A stretch of DNA of 64,000 bases, from the NCBI RefSeq assembly GCF_019112545.1, contig NW_025064938.1, positions 1 through 64,000 on the forward strand, written 5' to 3'. The DNA comes from Guyanagaster necrorhizus. Its lineage: Eukaryota; Basidiomycota; Agaricomycetes; Agaricales; Physalacriaceae. The translations under genes and the position numbers were made by a program. The notes below the pieces were generated by a model, which worked only from the letters and a program-made list of their open reading frames with translations, made no database searches and was not told the DNA's origin. Positions 35,821 through 47,080 of this stretch are shown piece after piece; position 1 is the stretch's first letter, and every line of letters begins with the position of its first letter.

Positions 35821-37194
35821 ATGTTTTCCATGGAAGACATTCTGGCCTCTGCCTCAAAGGAACAACCAGGCCTTTTCAGATCAGCCTCCAGTGGAGGACA
35901 ACCTTCCCATAGGGAAACCTACCATCACTCTAGCTTCACTGCCTGCCAACCTAATTATGATGATTCCCCTAACCCTTTCGACGCCACCAGCATCCCAACC
36001 AATGGGGCCCAACAGGCCAGCCTGATGTATAGTGCCTGAACTGACCCCCCAATAAACCCCTTATCCCTGGGCAACATGCATGGGAACCCAGACAGCCCAG
36101 ACTCAGAGGGCAGAGATGAAGACACTCCTACTCATACTCCCATCCGACGAGAACCAGATGGCAATCCACCAAACCCTTTTTCAGGTGGTCCAGGAGGTCC
36201 AGGAGGTCCAGGTGGTCCCAATGGCCCAGGCAGCTCCAATGGCCCTGCAGGAAGTAACAATCCAAACCAGCAGGACATGTTCCTAGAATTCATGAATCTG
36301 TTACAAGGAGTCTCTGCTTCCCTCAACAACCCTAAACCAGCCACCATCCATACCAAGGTCAAGGAACCAGAACCATTTGATGGCTCTGACCCTCACAAAC
36401 TGAAGGCATTCATCATCTCCCTTCAGTTGAATTTCAATGACAGACCTACCACGTTTGCAACAGATGCCAACAAGATTAACTACACCATTTCATTCCTGGC
36501 CGGCACTGCGCTTAACAGGTTCGAACTAGACATTCTTAACCCCAATCCATGGAATCCATCAGCCTGGCAATTCTCCTATGCAGCTTTCCTAGATGAGCTT
36601 TGTAGCAACTTCGGCCCCTTTGATGCTATCAGAGATGCTGAAGATGCATTAGAACACCTTCGGACGTGCGATGGAGATCAGATCATGAAGTATATGGTCC
36701 AATTCAATCAGTATGCTTCACAAATTGGGTATGGAGATAACTCCCTCCGCCACACCTTTTACCATGGCCTCTGCACCTGTATCAAGGATGACATGGCATA
36801 CCATGGGAAGCCAAACAATCTTCGTGATATGCGCTTCCTTGCTCAAGAACTTGATGCTCACTACTAGACCCGGAAGACTGAAATTGCCCATGAAAACCAG
36901 GACAACAAATCTCCTAACCCCAAATCCAAGGGGTCTAACACATCTTCCTCAGACTCCAGCTCCACACCAAAATCTACCACCCCTAAGCCCTATGCTGACA
37001 AGCTAGGCAAAGATGGCCATCTTACTCAGGAAGAAAAAGACTGCTGGCACCAGAACAACCTTTGCATGTTCTGTGGAGCCAAACACAAGACCGAGGACTG
37101 CAACAAGCGGAAGGCAGCAGCCTCTGCCAAGGGTCATGCAGCAGAAGTTGACACTGCTCCCGTGGAACCAGCTCCGATGGAGTTGGAAAACTAG
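35821..37194 (+). pseudogene. Gypsy gag (capsid and nucleocapsid), two inactivating stops
   Basis: Structural polyprotein that forms the particle and packages RNA. Frame opens at ATG 35821 (MFSMEDILASASKEQ), with TGA at 36037 (SA-stop-TD, probably an Arg CGA), continues through a Gly/Pro repeat (GGPGGPGGPGGPNGP), the retrotransposon gag domain (KEPEPFDGSDPHKLKAF ... NFGPFDAIRDAEDALEHL ... DMRFLAQELDAHY), a TAG at 36865 (position of a usual Trp), and a nucleocapsid CMFCGAKHKTEDC, a C-x2-C-x3-H-x4-C knuckle, slightly shorter than canonical. Natural end TAG at 37192-37194, directly after the GGAAAAC sequence. Length about 457 codons, normal for the family. Confidence 0.9.
37185..37191 (+). promoter_or_regulatory. 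Possible -1 frameshift site GGAAAAC
   Basis: The gag frame reads TTG GAA AAC TAG here, and pol is open in the -1 frame from at least 37170 onward. GGAAAAC resembles slippery heptamers of the GGAUUUU/GGGAAAC type, positioned right at the gag stop as in many gag-pol junctions. No downstream structure was evaluated. Confidence 0.4.
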
Positions 37195-40100
37195 AAAGCA
37201 ACCCTGTTCCCTCCGTGCGAGTTCAGGGTTGTGTTGACTCTATTCGCACACCAGAGGTCATCACTCTGAATGCAACATCCCTTTCCAATCACTCCTTCCA
37301 CATTCCCCTCTCAGAAGAATTACCAACTGCTATGGAACCTGATGGTTCCCCAACTTGTATCATTCTGCATTTTCTTGCCCTTATTGATTCTGGCTCTAGC
37401 CACTGCTTTGTTGACACTAAGTATGTAGCTGCCAATGAAATTCCCATTAAAACCATCCCTAGTGTGCAACTTTGATTATTTGATGGCTCCATCGGAAGCT
37501 GTATATCTCAAATCGCAACCATCCCCATCTGTTTCCCATCTGGAGACACCTTCCCCATCGACTTTTATGTCACTCCTCTGGATTCATCTTGCAATCTTGT
37601 CCTAGGATACAACTGGCTCTCCTGCTACAATCCACTGATTGACTGGGCTGAGAACAGTATCATTTTCTGTTCAAGCTACCAGGACCCCACTCCAACCAAT
37701 TCTGTGGCCTCCACCACATCCCAGAGACTTCCATGCCCACAGGACAACAGTCCACCTCTTTCCAAGCCTTCCAGCTCAATTTCAGGACTTCCATGCCCAT
37801 CGGACTCTATCAGTCCAACTTCCAGGGCTTCACCCCATTCCAAGTCCACATTGGGTAGCCAGCGGACTTCATTCCCATATGAACCCATCTATTCCTATCC
37901 TCCCTCAGAATCTTTTACTATGAAAGTGCACCCAAAGATCTCCATCATATCCGCTGCTGCATTCATCTGAGCCAGTGCAGAAGAAGGCATCCAGCAGTTC
38001 ACACTGCAGCCTTCTTTGCCTAATATTGGAGCCAAAGCTGCATCCACAGAACTGGCAGATCTTTCATCAGTGCCAGTAGAGTACCACAATTTTGCAGATG
38101 TCTTCAGCGATACTCTCTCCAAAAAACTACCTGAACACAGACCATACGACCTCAAAATCAACCTTGAGGAAGGGATGTCTCCACCACTTGGACCCATTTA
38201 TTCTCTCTCAGAATCTGAACTCAAAGCCCTATGAGAGTTTATTGATGATAATCTGCACAATGGGTTCATTACTCCATCCCGCTCTCCACATGGGGCTCCA
38301 GTTCTATTCGTCAAGAAAAAGACCAGTGAACTCCGACTTTGCATCGACTACCATGGCCTAAACAAAATCTCCAAGAAAGATCGCTACCCTCTTCCCCTCA
38401 TTTCTGATCTCCTTGACTCCACCCACTCCATGCGCATCTACACCAAGCTTGACCTTCAGCATGCCTACCATCTCGTTCACATAGCTAAGGGGGACAAATG
38501 GAAAACAGCCTTCCAGACCCGTTATAGTTCCTTTGAATGGCATGTCATGCCCTTTGGCCTCACAAATGCTCCAGCGGCATTCCAATGATTTGTGAATGAT
38601 ATATTCTCAGACATGCTCGACATATCAGTAGTAGTCTACCTCGACAACATCCTCATATATTCTGACAACCCAGAAGATCACCAGAAACATGTTCTTGAGG
38701 TCCTACGCAGACTTAGAGCTAATGGACTCTACTGCAAGGGTTCCAAATGTGAATTCAACTGGGACTCCGTGGAGTACCTAGGCTACATCCTATCACCTGA
38801 AGGACTTCACATGTCTGAAGAAAAAGTCAAGGCGATTGTTGACTGGCCGGTGCCGCGAAAAGTCAAGGACATCCAATCCTTCCTCAGCTTTGCCAACTTC
38901 TACTGTCGCTTCATACACGGATATAGTGACATCATCATCCCCCTTACATGACTCACCCGCAAGGGAACTCCATGGAAATTTGATGACAAATGCTTGGCTG
39001 CCTTCAATGAATTGAAACAAGCCTTTACACATGCTCCCATCCTTACTCACTGGGTTCCTGATCGAAAGATAGTGGTAGAAATGGATGCCTCTGATTATGC
39101 CATCGCAGCTATCCTCTCCATCTACCTCAAAGATGGCGAAATTCACCCGATTGTGTTCCACTCCCAGAGCCTCCACAATGCTGAACTCAACTATGACACC
39201 CATGACAAGGAGCTCCTGGCCATTTTCGAAGCTTTTAAACATTGGCGGCACTACCTTGAAGGCTCCACAGACTCCATCGATGTCATAACAGACCACAAAA
39301 ACCTTGAATACTTTGCCACCACTAAAATTCTAACCTGCCGACAAGTCCACTGATCTGAATACCTATCCCAGTTCAACCTAGTAATTCGTTTCCACCCCGG
39401 AAAACTTGGTGGAAAACCGGATGTGCTCACTAGATGATGGGATGTCTACCCTAAAGAGGCAGATAGCCAATATGCCCAAGTCAACCCCCACAATTTCCGA
39501 CCCATGTTCACCCAAGAACAACTTTCGGTGTCACTCCGTGCAACCTACCTTGAAGGCCCTACCCTCCAAGCCAGTGCCATCATGGACATTGACAAGCTCC
39601 ACATCAATATCAAACAAGCACAATGTTCTGACCCTACATCCTCCGACGGCCTCTGCCAGGCTAAGGCCACTTTGGAATCCTCCCCCTCTCAGTGGACCAT
39701 TGATGAATCAGACATCCTCTGCTTTGAAGGCTGCATCTATGTCCCGGAGTCCGGAGATCTCCGTCTCCATATACTACAGAACAATCATGACCACATCTTG
39801 GCAGGCCACTTTGGTCAAAACCAGACATTGGAACTAGTCTGGTGGAACTATACCTGGCCAAAGATGTGCAAATATGTCCAACACTATGTTAAGTCCTGCA
39901 CAGTTTGTGGGCACAATAAGGCACCTAGACACTGCCCCTATGGGTTACTCAAACCTCTGCCAGTTCCTGAATGGCCATGGGATTCCATTTCCATAGACTT
40001 CATTGAACAACTACCAGACTCCAATGGATTTACCACTATCTTAGTAGTCATAGACCGAGCTAGCAAGCAAGCCATCTTCATTCCCACTCATGACACCATC

Positions 40101-41204
40101 AACTCCGTAGAGCTAGCCCAACTTTTCCTTATCCATGTATTCTCCAAACATGGGGTACCCAGTCACATCACATCTGACCATGGCTCTGAATTCATCTCCC
40201 AATTTACTCGTGCCTTAGCTGTGGCCCTTGACATGGAACTCCACCTCACCTCTGGTTACCATCCAGAGGCCGACAGACAAATGGAACAAGCAAACCAAAC
40301 CCTGGAACAATACATCTGCATCTACTGCTCCTACCAGCAGGACAACTGGGACACCCTCTTACCCATTGCTGAATTTGCCTACAACAATGCCCCTAATGTG
40401 TCCACTGGAATCTCCCCATTTTTTGCTAACAAGGGTTACCACCCCAACATCACCGTTCACCCTGAAAGGGACATCGCCTCCACTCAGGCCCAAGATTTCA
40501 CAGTCAACCTTGACGAACTCCATCAATTACTGAAGGATGAAATTTCCGAAGCTCAGTCTCACTACAAGACCCAAGCAGACAAACATCGGATTCTGGCACC
40601 TCTGTTCACAGTAGGGGACAAGGCCTACCTCAGCTCCAAACATATCAAAACCACCTGCCCGACCAGAAAATTTTCGGAGAAATACCTTGGTCCCTTCAAA
40701 ATCATAGCCCAACCTGGTACCCACTCCTTTACCCTGAAGCTTCCACCAGATCTCCGGTCCATTCACCCCGTCTTCCATGTGTCACAATTGGAACCCATAG
40801 AAGAAAACACCATTCCTAACCGAATCCAACCACCACCGCCTCCAGTCAAAGTCGACGGAGAAGAACATTTCGAAATAGCCCAAATCCTCGACTCTAAACT
40901 GGACCGCTGGTTCNNNNNNNNNNNNNNNNNNNNNNNNNNNNNNNNNNNNNNNNNNNNNNNNNNNNNNNNNNNNNNNNNNNNNNNNNNNNNNNNNNNNNNN
41001 NNNNNNNNNNNNNNNNNNNNNNNNNNNNNNNNNNNNNNNNNNNNNNNNNNNNNNNNNNNNNNNNNNNNNNNNNNNNNGCAAACCAGGACCCTTGTCCAAA
41101 GTCATTCAAACATCCCATTCCTAATACAATACTACTCTGGACACCACCAGCCCCCACCTTACCATTTCAATCACTTTTACACTTTCAAAATCAAAATCTT
41201 GTAA
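37191..41204 (+). pseudogene. Gypsy pol: protease, RT, RNase H, integrase, chromodomain
   Basis: Polyprotein for replication and integration. Domains in order: protease (LIDSGSSHCFVD, about 37380), a long Pro/Ser-rich linker, RT ([54 protein letters not shown]), RNase H (VEMDASDYAIAAILS, DKELLAIFEAFKHW, DVITDHKNLEYF), HHCC zinc region (HILAGHFG ... CTVC), integrase with D, D, E (SIDFIEQLPD, ITSDHGSEFISQF, QANQTLEQY), GPF module and chromodomain start (FEIAQILDSKLDR) cut by the N gap. Stops in frame: TGA at 37473, 37968, 38232, 38586, 38949, 39351 and 39435 only. Where the ancestral residue is obvious it is Arg (CGA), once Trp. The RT catalytic box is YLDN instead of YLDD (GACGAC to GACAAC, a CpG change), so the RT could not work even without the stops. 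Confidence 0.93.
40916..41077. other. Assembly gap (Ns)
   Basis: About 160 unknown bases, start approximate by 1-2 bases. It falls exactly in the chromodomain of pol, so its sequence and the pol reading frame beyond it cannot be judged. The TAA at 41202-41204 ends the frame if the gap length is right. Confidence 0.98.
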
Positions 41205-41269
41205 TTACATTTCTTTTCTCCACTACCAACATCTGACGCCCTTTCTATATACATTTCATACAAAAGATT

Positions 41270-42515
41270 TTACAAAGAAGCAGAACCCGACAGGCCCACA
41301 CTGGAACCTGAGCTCTCCTCCTGCTCCTTCAACTCCTCTATATCCTTGTCCAGCCTCTTCAACATCGCCTCCTGAAGATCCTCCACCTCCTGGTCCCTCT
41401 CATCCTTGAAAATCAGTTGGGCCTTCTTCCAGGCCTCCACCTCGGACTCCAAAAACAGCTCTGAAGGAGACGACATATCATCAGAACCATAGTCATCTTG
41501 AAGACCTGCCACAGTACCACGAACATCTGCCACCTCATCCGCCAACTCATCCATGCGACACATCAACTTGCGTATCAATTTTGAAAGTTGGTGGAGACCG
41601 GTGGAGACCTCCACACTGCTGATCACCTCACTCGTGGTGATGCCCTTGTTGAATGAACAGGCAGTTTTCTTGACCTTGCAGTGAGAGCAAGTCTGCTCTC
41701 GACTGGTGCCTTCGGTTACCAGTCATGCATAACACCGTGCACCATCTTGATGACAATGCACACAACTCCCTGAAAACAAAAGCTAAGTTAAGCCATGGAA
41801 GAAAACCAAGACACTTACTTTCACCATCCAACAATTCTTCACCCTCCACCAGCCCCACCACTTCCAACTTCATCTGCTTTTTGGGGCTAACGATCGCCTC
41901 TGTCTCACTGTCATCCACTATGTCCCTCAACCTGAACTTGTGTTTACATCCCTTCTCCGCCGGAACCGCTGCCCTTCTCTTCCCCTCCCACACCCTCTTC
42001 CTCCTCTCCAGGGTCCCCTCGGATTCCTCGGACTCATCGTCCCCCTCAGTCCCCTTCGCCTGCTCATCATCGGACTCCAGAGGCATATGGTGAGTGACCT
42101 TCTTGAAGCGAAGACCGGGGCCAGGACTATACCGTTCTGCCAAAACTTGATGCAGCCAAAAATCAGTGGCCTCCACAGGGGTCATCAGCAACCCATCCTC
42201 CATAATCATCCCCTCTGGCTCTACTTCCTCAGCCACCCTCCGAGCCACCTTTTTCAATGCCTCCTCTGCCTCCTTAGCCCACCTCTCTGCAGCTTGCTGA
42301 ACCTCCTCCCTCTTCCTCTCCAATTCCTCCTTCTGCTCCTTTTTCCATGTCTCCCAGGCCACACAGTCCACCCAGACCTTTTCCTCCCACTCTTGCTCCC
42401 TTTTCCATTCCAAATGACTCTCCACGGCCTCCACATATTCTTCCTCCATGGCCTCCCATTCTAGACAAAACAATTCCTTGGCCTCTTCAGGGCCATTGGG
42501 GGTGGATCCCCTCAC
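41270..42515 (-). pseudogene. Antisense spliced gene inside the gypsy element: Cys-cluster coiled-coil protein
   Basis: Lies between pol and the 3' LTR on the opposite strand. Exon 1 runs from at least 42515 (no ATG in frame; a TGA lies further upstream, so the true start is unclear) to 41819. A 49-bp intron, GTAAGT to TTTTCAG (41770-41818), leads to exon 2, 41270-41769. The N-terminal half is a charged coiled coil (WEAMEEEYVEAVESHLEWK, QKEELERKREEVQQAAERW), then acidic Ser/Glu stretches and a basic patch. Across the splice comes CVHCHQDGARC and, after a TGA at 41723-41725 and 15 positions, CSHCKVKKTAC: two C-x2-C-x6-C units, the spacing of a Zn2Cys6-like cluster. The C-terminal part is another coiled coil (MDELADEVADVRGTVAG). 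The single internal TGA fits the CpG decay of the host element. It is not a standard retrotransposon gene. Function unknown; nucleic-acid binding is only inferred from the Cys spacing. Confidence 0.75.
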
Positions 42516-42642
42516 CAGAGGCTCAGGAGTATGTGAGCGATGACATAGGCGATGATGGTGGTTTCAGATCAAGATACAAAACTCCCATGGCCACCAACAA
42601 TCCTCCATGTGGCCCCACTGGCCATCAGGATCAGCACTCTTG

Positions 42643-42669
42643 AGGGGAAGAACGCTAAGGGGGGGATAC
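42643..42669 (+). other. Polypurine tract before the 3' LTR
   Basis: Purine-rich AAGAACGCTAAGGGGGGGAT ending 2-3 nt before TGTTATGC, the position of the plus-strand primer. Confidence 0.75.
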
Positions 42670-43166
42670 TGTTATGCACATGCCACCGGCCTCCATGTCA
42701 CCTCAACCAACCACGAATTCTATCATGCTACCCACCGGACTCCAGCCACTTCCATTACCTACTAATTTCATTTCACCATTATCATTTCACATCTGTATTT
42801 CACATTGTAATACCTAGACCCCAAACTCGGTAGCGAATATTCACACCAGAACCCAATGGAACCCGACTCAGAATTAGCTACCATTAGTATATAAAGCCAT
42901 GTATATCACTGTAACTACTCAGTTTGAATATCAACTTGGATAAGCCACCCACACTTCGCACTCACTTCAACTCCTCACTACCTTGTCTGTTGGATTCTGC
43001 TCTGAAGGACATTCCAGTTCACTTCTCTGACGAATCTCCATCCTGTCCATCCAGATCCTTGGGCCCCAACTCAAGGGTGACATTGCCAATAGCTTTGTTG
43101 ATGCCCATGCACTCCACCAGACTCCACGAGTGCACTCAAGCCCACTCGATTGGCATGTTCCTAACA
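42670..43166 (+). repeat. 3' LTR (497 bp)
   Basis: TGTTATGCAC to CCTAACA, with the same length and order as the 5' LTR, including the TATA box and self-primer segment. Followed by the target duplication CAGAC (43167-43171). Confidence 0.96.
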
Positions 43167-43171
43167 CAGAC

Positions 43172-43215
43172 TCTGTGTGTGCACTCAAGCCCAATCATTT
43201 GGCATGTTTCTAATA
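43172..43215 (+). mobile_element. Older solo LTR, 3' part
   Basis: TCTGTGTGTGCACTCAAGCC...CTAATA continues the LTR cut at 35217. The expected terminal CA has become TA. Followed by GACAT (43216-43220), the second half of its target duplication. Confidence 0.9.
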
Positions 43216-43220
43216 GACAT

Positions 43221-43965
43221 GTATACAAGGAACATCACACATGACACATGCATGCATAACACATGCACATGTGACACATATGCAGGACTTCATGAAGTAC
43301 TGATGACTGATACATAACTATGAGATAAATTAATTAATATGCTCTAGGCCAGAAATAACACATATTGCAAGTAATACAGAATATCCTGACACTAAGCTAG
43401 AGAAGATAACAATTGTGGCTGACTTCAGACATGAGATATCATTTCAGTGGCCTGGAACAGGTCCTGAGGGTGGCAGAATAATCCTGAGGGGATAAGAATG
43501 TGAAGAGACATGTGGATAAGCCATAAACAGAGCTAACCAGTGTCAGATTGCATAAAAACAGAAGGCAGTCTCAATCCAGAGCAGAATATGCCTATCAGAC
43601 TATGACATGCATGTGAATGACTTATGAGAGACTCCATAATGGAGTCCTGCATGTTGAAATTACTATATTAGATGTATCTTAGTAAGTATAGTAGTAGCCT
43701 ATTTAAATACAGCATTGTAAAAGTAGTAGACAAGTTTCCAATCCCTCACAGTTGCAGTGTATGGAGCATGAAGACCTTGCACTCCAGCTCTGGGTTTGTG
43801 TTTGTAACTTTGGATGAGAGAATAGATCTATTGTTGATATCATTAAGAGAGATCTGAGAACTGTGAGAGGCATAAAAGCTTGCATGGAACTCTAATTTAA
43901 TTTAATAAGCGGTTTTGAATTGCACTCTAGCCTGAGAATAAGAGAGCAGTGTCTGATTATATGCA
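43221..43965 (+). mobile_element. LTR G copy 2, second segment
   Basis: Continues LTR G after the nested gypsy insertions. From about 43570 it aligns closely with 23935-24310 (AGAGCAGAATATGC, TAGTAGACAAGTTTCCAA, AGAGCAGTGTC) and is then interrupted by LTR E. Confidence 0.65.
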
Positions 43966-45352
43966 TTGTATCAGGCTAGCTCTAAAATTCGCAAATTTTA
44001 AACTATATGTTTGCATAAGCTGAAGTCTATATGACTAGCCATTCAAGAGCTATAGCTGAGGCTTTGAGCTGATAGCCATGCTATGCTAAGAAGGCTAAGA
44101 ATCAAAGTGGACTTAGCCAAAACAACTTTGCACTGGGTTAATAATCTTGAAGTCAAAATTGGACTGAGAGGAATAAATACCACTATGATAAAATGCCAGG
44201 TCAATATAGATTTAGAAACAGTATCATGTTTAGGCTAATTCTAAATACCATCAGAGCTGGTATACCATATTTTAGCTCAGGAATTTATTACTATGACTAG
44301 CAGTGAATTACAAGATCCAGCTAGCATTCAAACCAGAAGTAAAAGCAAAGCAGAACTCATTAGTCTATAGCGAATACACTGGGTCTGATGGAAAATACAT
44401 ATGATGAGAACTCCTTGGGCATAAATAATCAAAAGGGCACATAGTTCAGGGAATGAGCCACAATCAGAGAGCTCAGCTGTTCTGGATCACCATGATTGAT
44501 CAATCATGATTAACAGCAAGTCTGGAAGTGGAACTATGGGATGATCAATTATATAGTAAACATTCATAGACTATAGAAATAAAGTACTGAAGGAGTCCTG
44601 GAACACCTGAAAAGGATATATGAGGTGTGCCAAGACAGGATAATGACCTAATTTTGGGGTTAGCCAAGTAAAATGAGTAACCACACTAAATTATTTATAG
44701 ATTCTATATCAGTTAGTTATGTATAAAAGCAGAACAAGGGGGAATCATGCAGCAGGTGATCCACTCCTATGATTTAGGCATTCTAGCTCTCAGTAGTTAG
44801 TCTCTGTACCAGCAGTTTTGTGTGTAAGCTCAACTTGGATAGTTATTGTTACTAAGTCACCTGTATTGAATAAGAGTTGAAGTCTTTACTGGACTTTGGG
44901 TTTTCACATAATTTAGATTCTGGCTTAATAAGAGTTTCAGCATCTGAGTATCAGTTCTCTAGTTTCAAGAACTGCTAGCTAGCCACAGGTGCAGCTAGCC
45001 AAGTTTTAGCACTTGAGAGATATATTATTGGGTTTTGATGTTTATTGGATTTCAGAGTTTTCTAAGTTAAGCTGAGCATCATAGCTTCACATTTTAAGTC
45101 TCAATTCACATACCATATCTTATTCCTACCACTCTTGCAAGTATTGTATTTTAGGATATAAACTAGCCTTGAATAAACTACCTTTATATCTTCATATTTG
45201 ATTTATCTGAGTCTGCAGAGTGCTTCTATCATACTCAAATCACCCTAACTCACCTGTATTGGTGATTGTGCATTGATTGGTTAGGTGTTGGTGATTGAGA
45301 GTTCATTACTCATTTGCATCTATTAGTCACTTAGCCATTTCTCAGCATATCA
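43966..45352 (+). mobile_element. Solo LTR E, copy 2 (1.39 kb)
   Basis: Inserted in LTR G copy 2: sequence matching 24300 stops at GCAGTGTC and resumes at GGGCACTATTTTGAG. Ends are TGATTATATGC and GCATATCA, a short imperfect inverted repeat of the TG...CA kind. It contains TATAAAAG near 44725 and AATAAA near 45173 on the plus strand, as an LTR would. No clear target duplication is left. Inverse to copy 1 at 21048-22455. Confidence 0.65.
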
Positions 45353-45820
45353 CTGAAGGGCACTATTTTGAGTTTTCAAGGTATTTGTGATGTGAGGCAC
45401 TACAGGTGGCAGAGGTTTGAACCCTTTGGCACTTGTAGATGTGTGTTTTAGGGATTTTGAGTTGATCTGAGCAGTACTTGGGACTATTTGAGAGTTTTGT
45501 GGGTGTGTTTTGAAGTATTGTATTGAACAACAATACTCTTTGCCTTAAGGCTTGGCAACATTCATTTTCACCTCTTGTTTTTAAAAGAAAAGCTTTAAGA
45601 CTTAGAGAGATCTAGGATTGTTATACACATGCTATTGCTATTTGTGCATAGTGGACTATGTAAGAAGACAATTACATTTGCTACAGCTACCCTTATCATA
45701 TTACAATCCTCCAATGAACTAAGAAGTATTATGTGTGTTAGTGTGGGTGTGATTAGCAAATAGCACTCTGCTGCATCAGTTTTCATCTTGCACATATGCA
45801 AAACCTCTTCAGCAGATACA
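45353..45820 (+). mobile_element. LTR G copy 2, third segment
   Basis: Resumes the match to 24330-24905 (GGTGGCAGAGGTTTGAACCC, GAGAGTTTTGTGGGTGTG, GCTTTAAGACTTAGAGAG, TGTGTTAGTGTGGGTGTGAT). End approximate. Confidence 0.65.
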
Positions 45821-45929
45821 TTCATAGTCCAACTATTTTCTCTAAACTGAATGTATGATATCTCAATAGAGATCAATAGGAAAGATGAAGCTGTCACCTT
45901 ATTTCCAGGGCTCTTCTGAGCAATTGAGG

Positions 45930-46076
45930 ATGATTGTCTTGAAGAGGGTGTAATGTCATCATTTTAGCCCCTAAATCCTGCTCAGTCATGGCTTGGTTTG
46001 AGATCACTAAGACTTTTCTATATAGTATTTAAGTCAGTAGTATACAGAGATATACTCTAGTCTCAAGCACTGCTGG
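45930..46076 (+). repeat. Repeat H, copy 3 (partial)
   Basis: Matches 20720-20790 and, inversely, 56080-56275 (GAGATCACTAAGACTTTTCT, AGTATTTAAGTCAGTAGTAT, CTAGTCTCAAG). It ends abruptly at 46076. Confidence 0.6.
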
Positions 46077-46467
46077 GGCTGGTAGGTTTTTAGCATGGAA
46101 AAAGAAGGTCTAAAAATGTTGCAACTTTTTCAGACATTTATGTATGAGTAAAATAGATTCTATAAAATGAGAAGGAAAAGTATCTATTTTTAGTTATATT
46201 TTAGGGCAAGTAGATGAATATATTTTTGGGATATTTTCTAGATAGGAGGAGAGACAATAAAAGATATCTATTTCAAGCCATATTGCACCCACAAATAAAA
46301 GTGCAGTTACAGCTTGCAAAAGAATAGCTTTTCACAAGCAATTTTGGGTCTGAAAAAAGAAGGATAATAAAATTTGTTGAAAAAGAAATTCTTTTTTATC
46401 ATATCCTCTTTATGTAAAAACTGGAGGTTTCCAGGTAAGAAAAATGTAATGTAAAAGAAGTCAAATT
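46077..46467. other. CpG-free AT-rich sequence, no gene
   Basis: A-rich, with A/T runs (TTTTTATCATATCC, AAAAAGAAATTC). Nothing recognised. Confidence 0.4.
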
Positions 46468-47080
46468 TCATTGTATCTTACAGATGATAAAAAAAATCAT
46501 GCACTGAGAGACTCTCTCAGTGTGCATGCAGGATATTTCTACAGATAGAGATGGGATGTAGTCACCAATACCACCATTGGTCAGAGGTGTATCCTCTCTG
46601 TAGTGTGACAGTTCAATTCTATTGAATTGCAATACCAGAGATCTGTCAGCTCTTTTTATGAGCTTCTTCTTTGTGTTATAGTCATCCACTGAGGTGTATG
46701 AATAATCATTTGGAGGAGGCTCCACAAATAAGGGACAATTTTGGAGCTTCTCTCTGTCTGTAGCTTGCACTAATTCGAAGTTTTCTTATCCTGTTATCAA
46801 TATAGATCAAGATGTACCAATACCAGCTGTCCATAGTTCAATTCAGTGAGTCATCTGGTAAGCTTGAAGGATTAAGTATGATTACCTTTTTCAATCTCAT
46901 CTGGATGAACAATGACTCTCTGATTAGACAAAGGGTTTTCCCCTTGAACCATAAGTCATCGACAGGAGAGTTACAGGGTATGAGAGGAACTTTCTCTTGA
47001 ACATTGTGGTAAATGGAACAGAATGCAAATTTCTTATTATGGATGTGAGCCTTCATTTTTCTCCAAGTTTCTAACAAAGA
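46468..47080 (-). pseudogene. Decayed two-exon gene fragment, family unknown
   Basis: Minus strand: LETWRKMKAHIHNKKFAFCS, IYHNVQEKVPLIPCNSPVDD, LWFKGKTLCLIRESLFIQMR and a stop near 46838; then after an AG (GAATTAG, about 46771) a 100-codon open piece CPLFVEPPPNDYSYTSVDDY, ADRSLVLQFNRIELSHYRED. The text looks like real protein and each piece is open in one frame, but start, end and identity are unknown. It lies at the very edge of the CpG-free block, so it may be a host gene eroded by spreading decay or by transposon insertion. Confidence 0.35.

Larger units (their letters stand above)
35218..43166 (+). mobile_element. Complete 7.95-kb Ty3/gypsy chromovirus, self-primed type
   Basis: Full element: 497-bp LTRs, gag, pol with protease-RT-RNase H-integrase-chromodomain order, an antisense extra gene, and a polypurine tract. 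Target duplication CAGAC at 35213-35217 and 43167-43171. The two LTRs differ at roughly 27 positions, all transitions, mostly at CpG sites. Pol lies in one frame over 4 kb with no frameshift but seven TGA stops, so the element is dead but recent compared with its surroundings. It inserted into an older LTR of its own family, which is itself inside LTR G. Confidence 0.97.

Noticed and set aside
35218..43166. TGA as a recoded sense codon in pol
   Set aside because: Seven stops are all TGA, but the same element also shows R-to-H, R-to-C and YLDD-to-YLDN changes at CpG, a TAG in gag, and a TGA at a Trp position. Deamination explains everything more simply, and host genes here end normally.
23724..45820. 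One single huge element bounded by the two G LTRs
   Set aside because: The region between holds pol fragments of different subfamilies and both orientations. The 5' side right after LTR G copy 1 is an unrelated integrase end, so a single intact G element cannot be shown.
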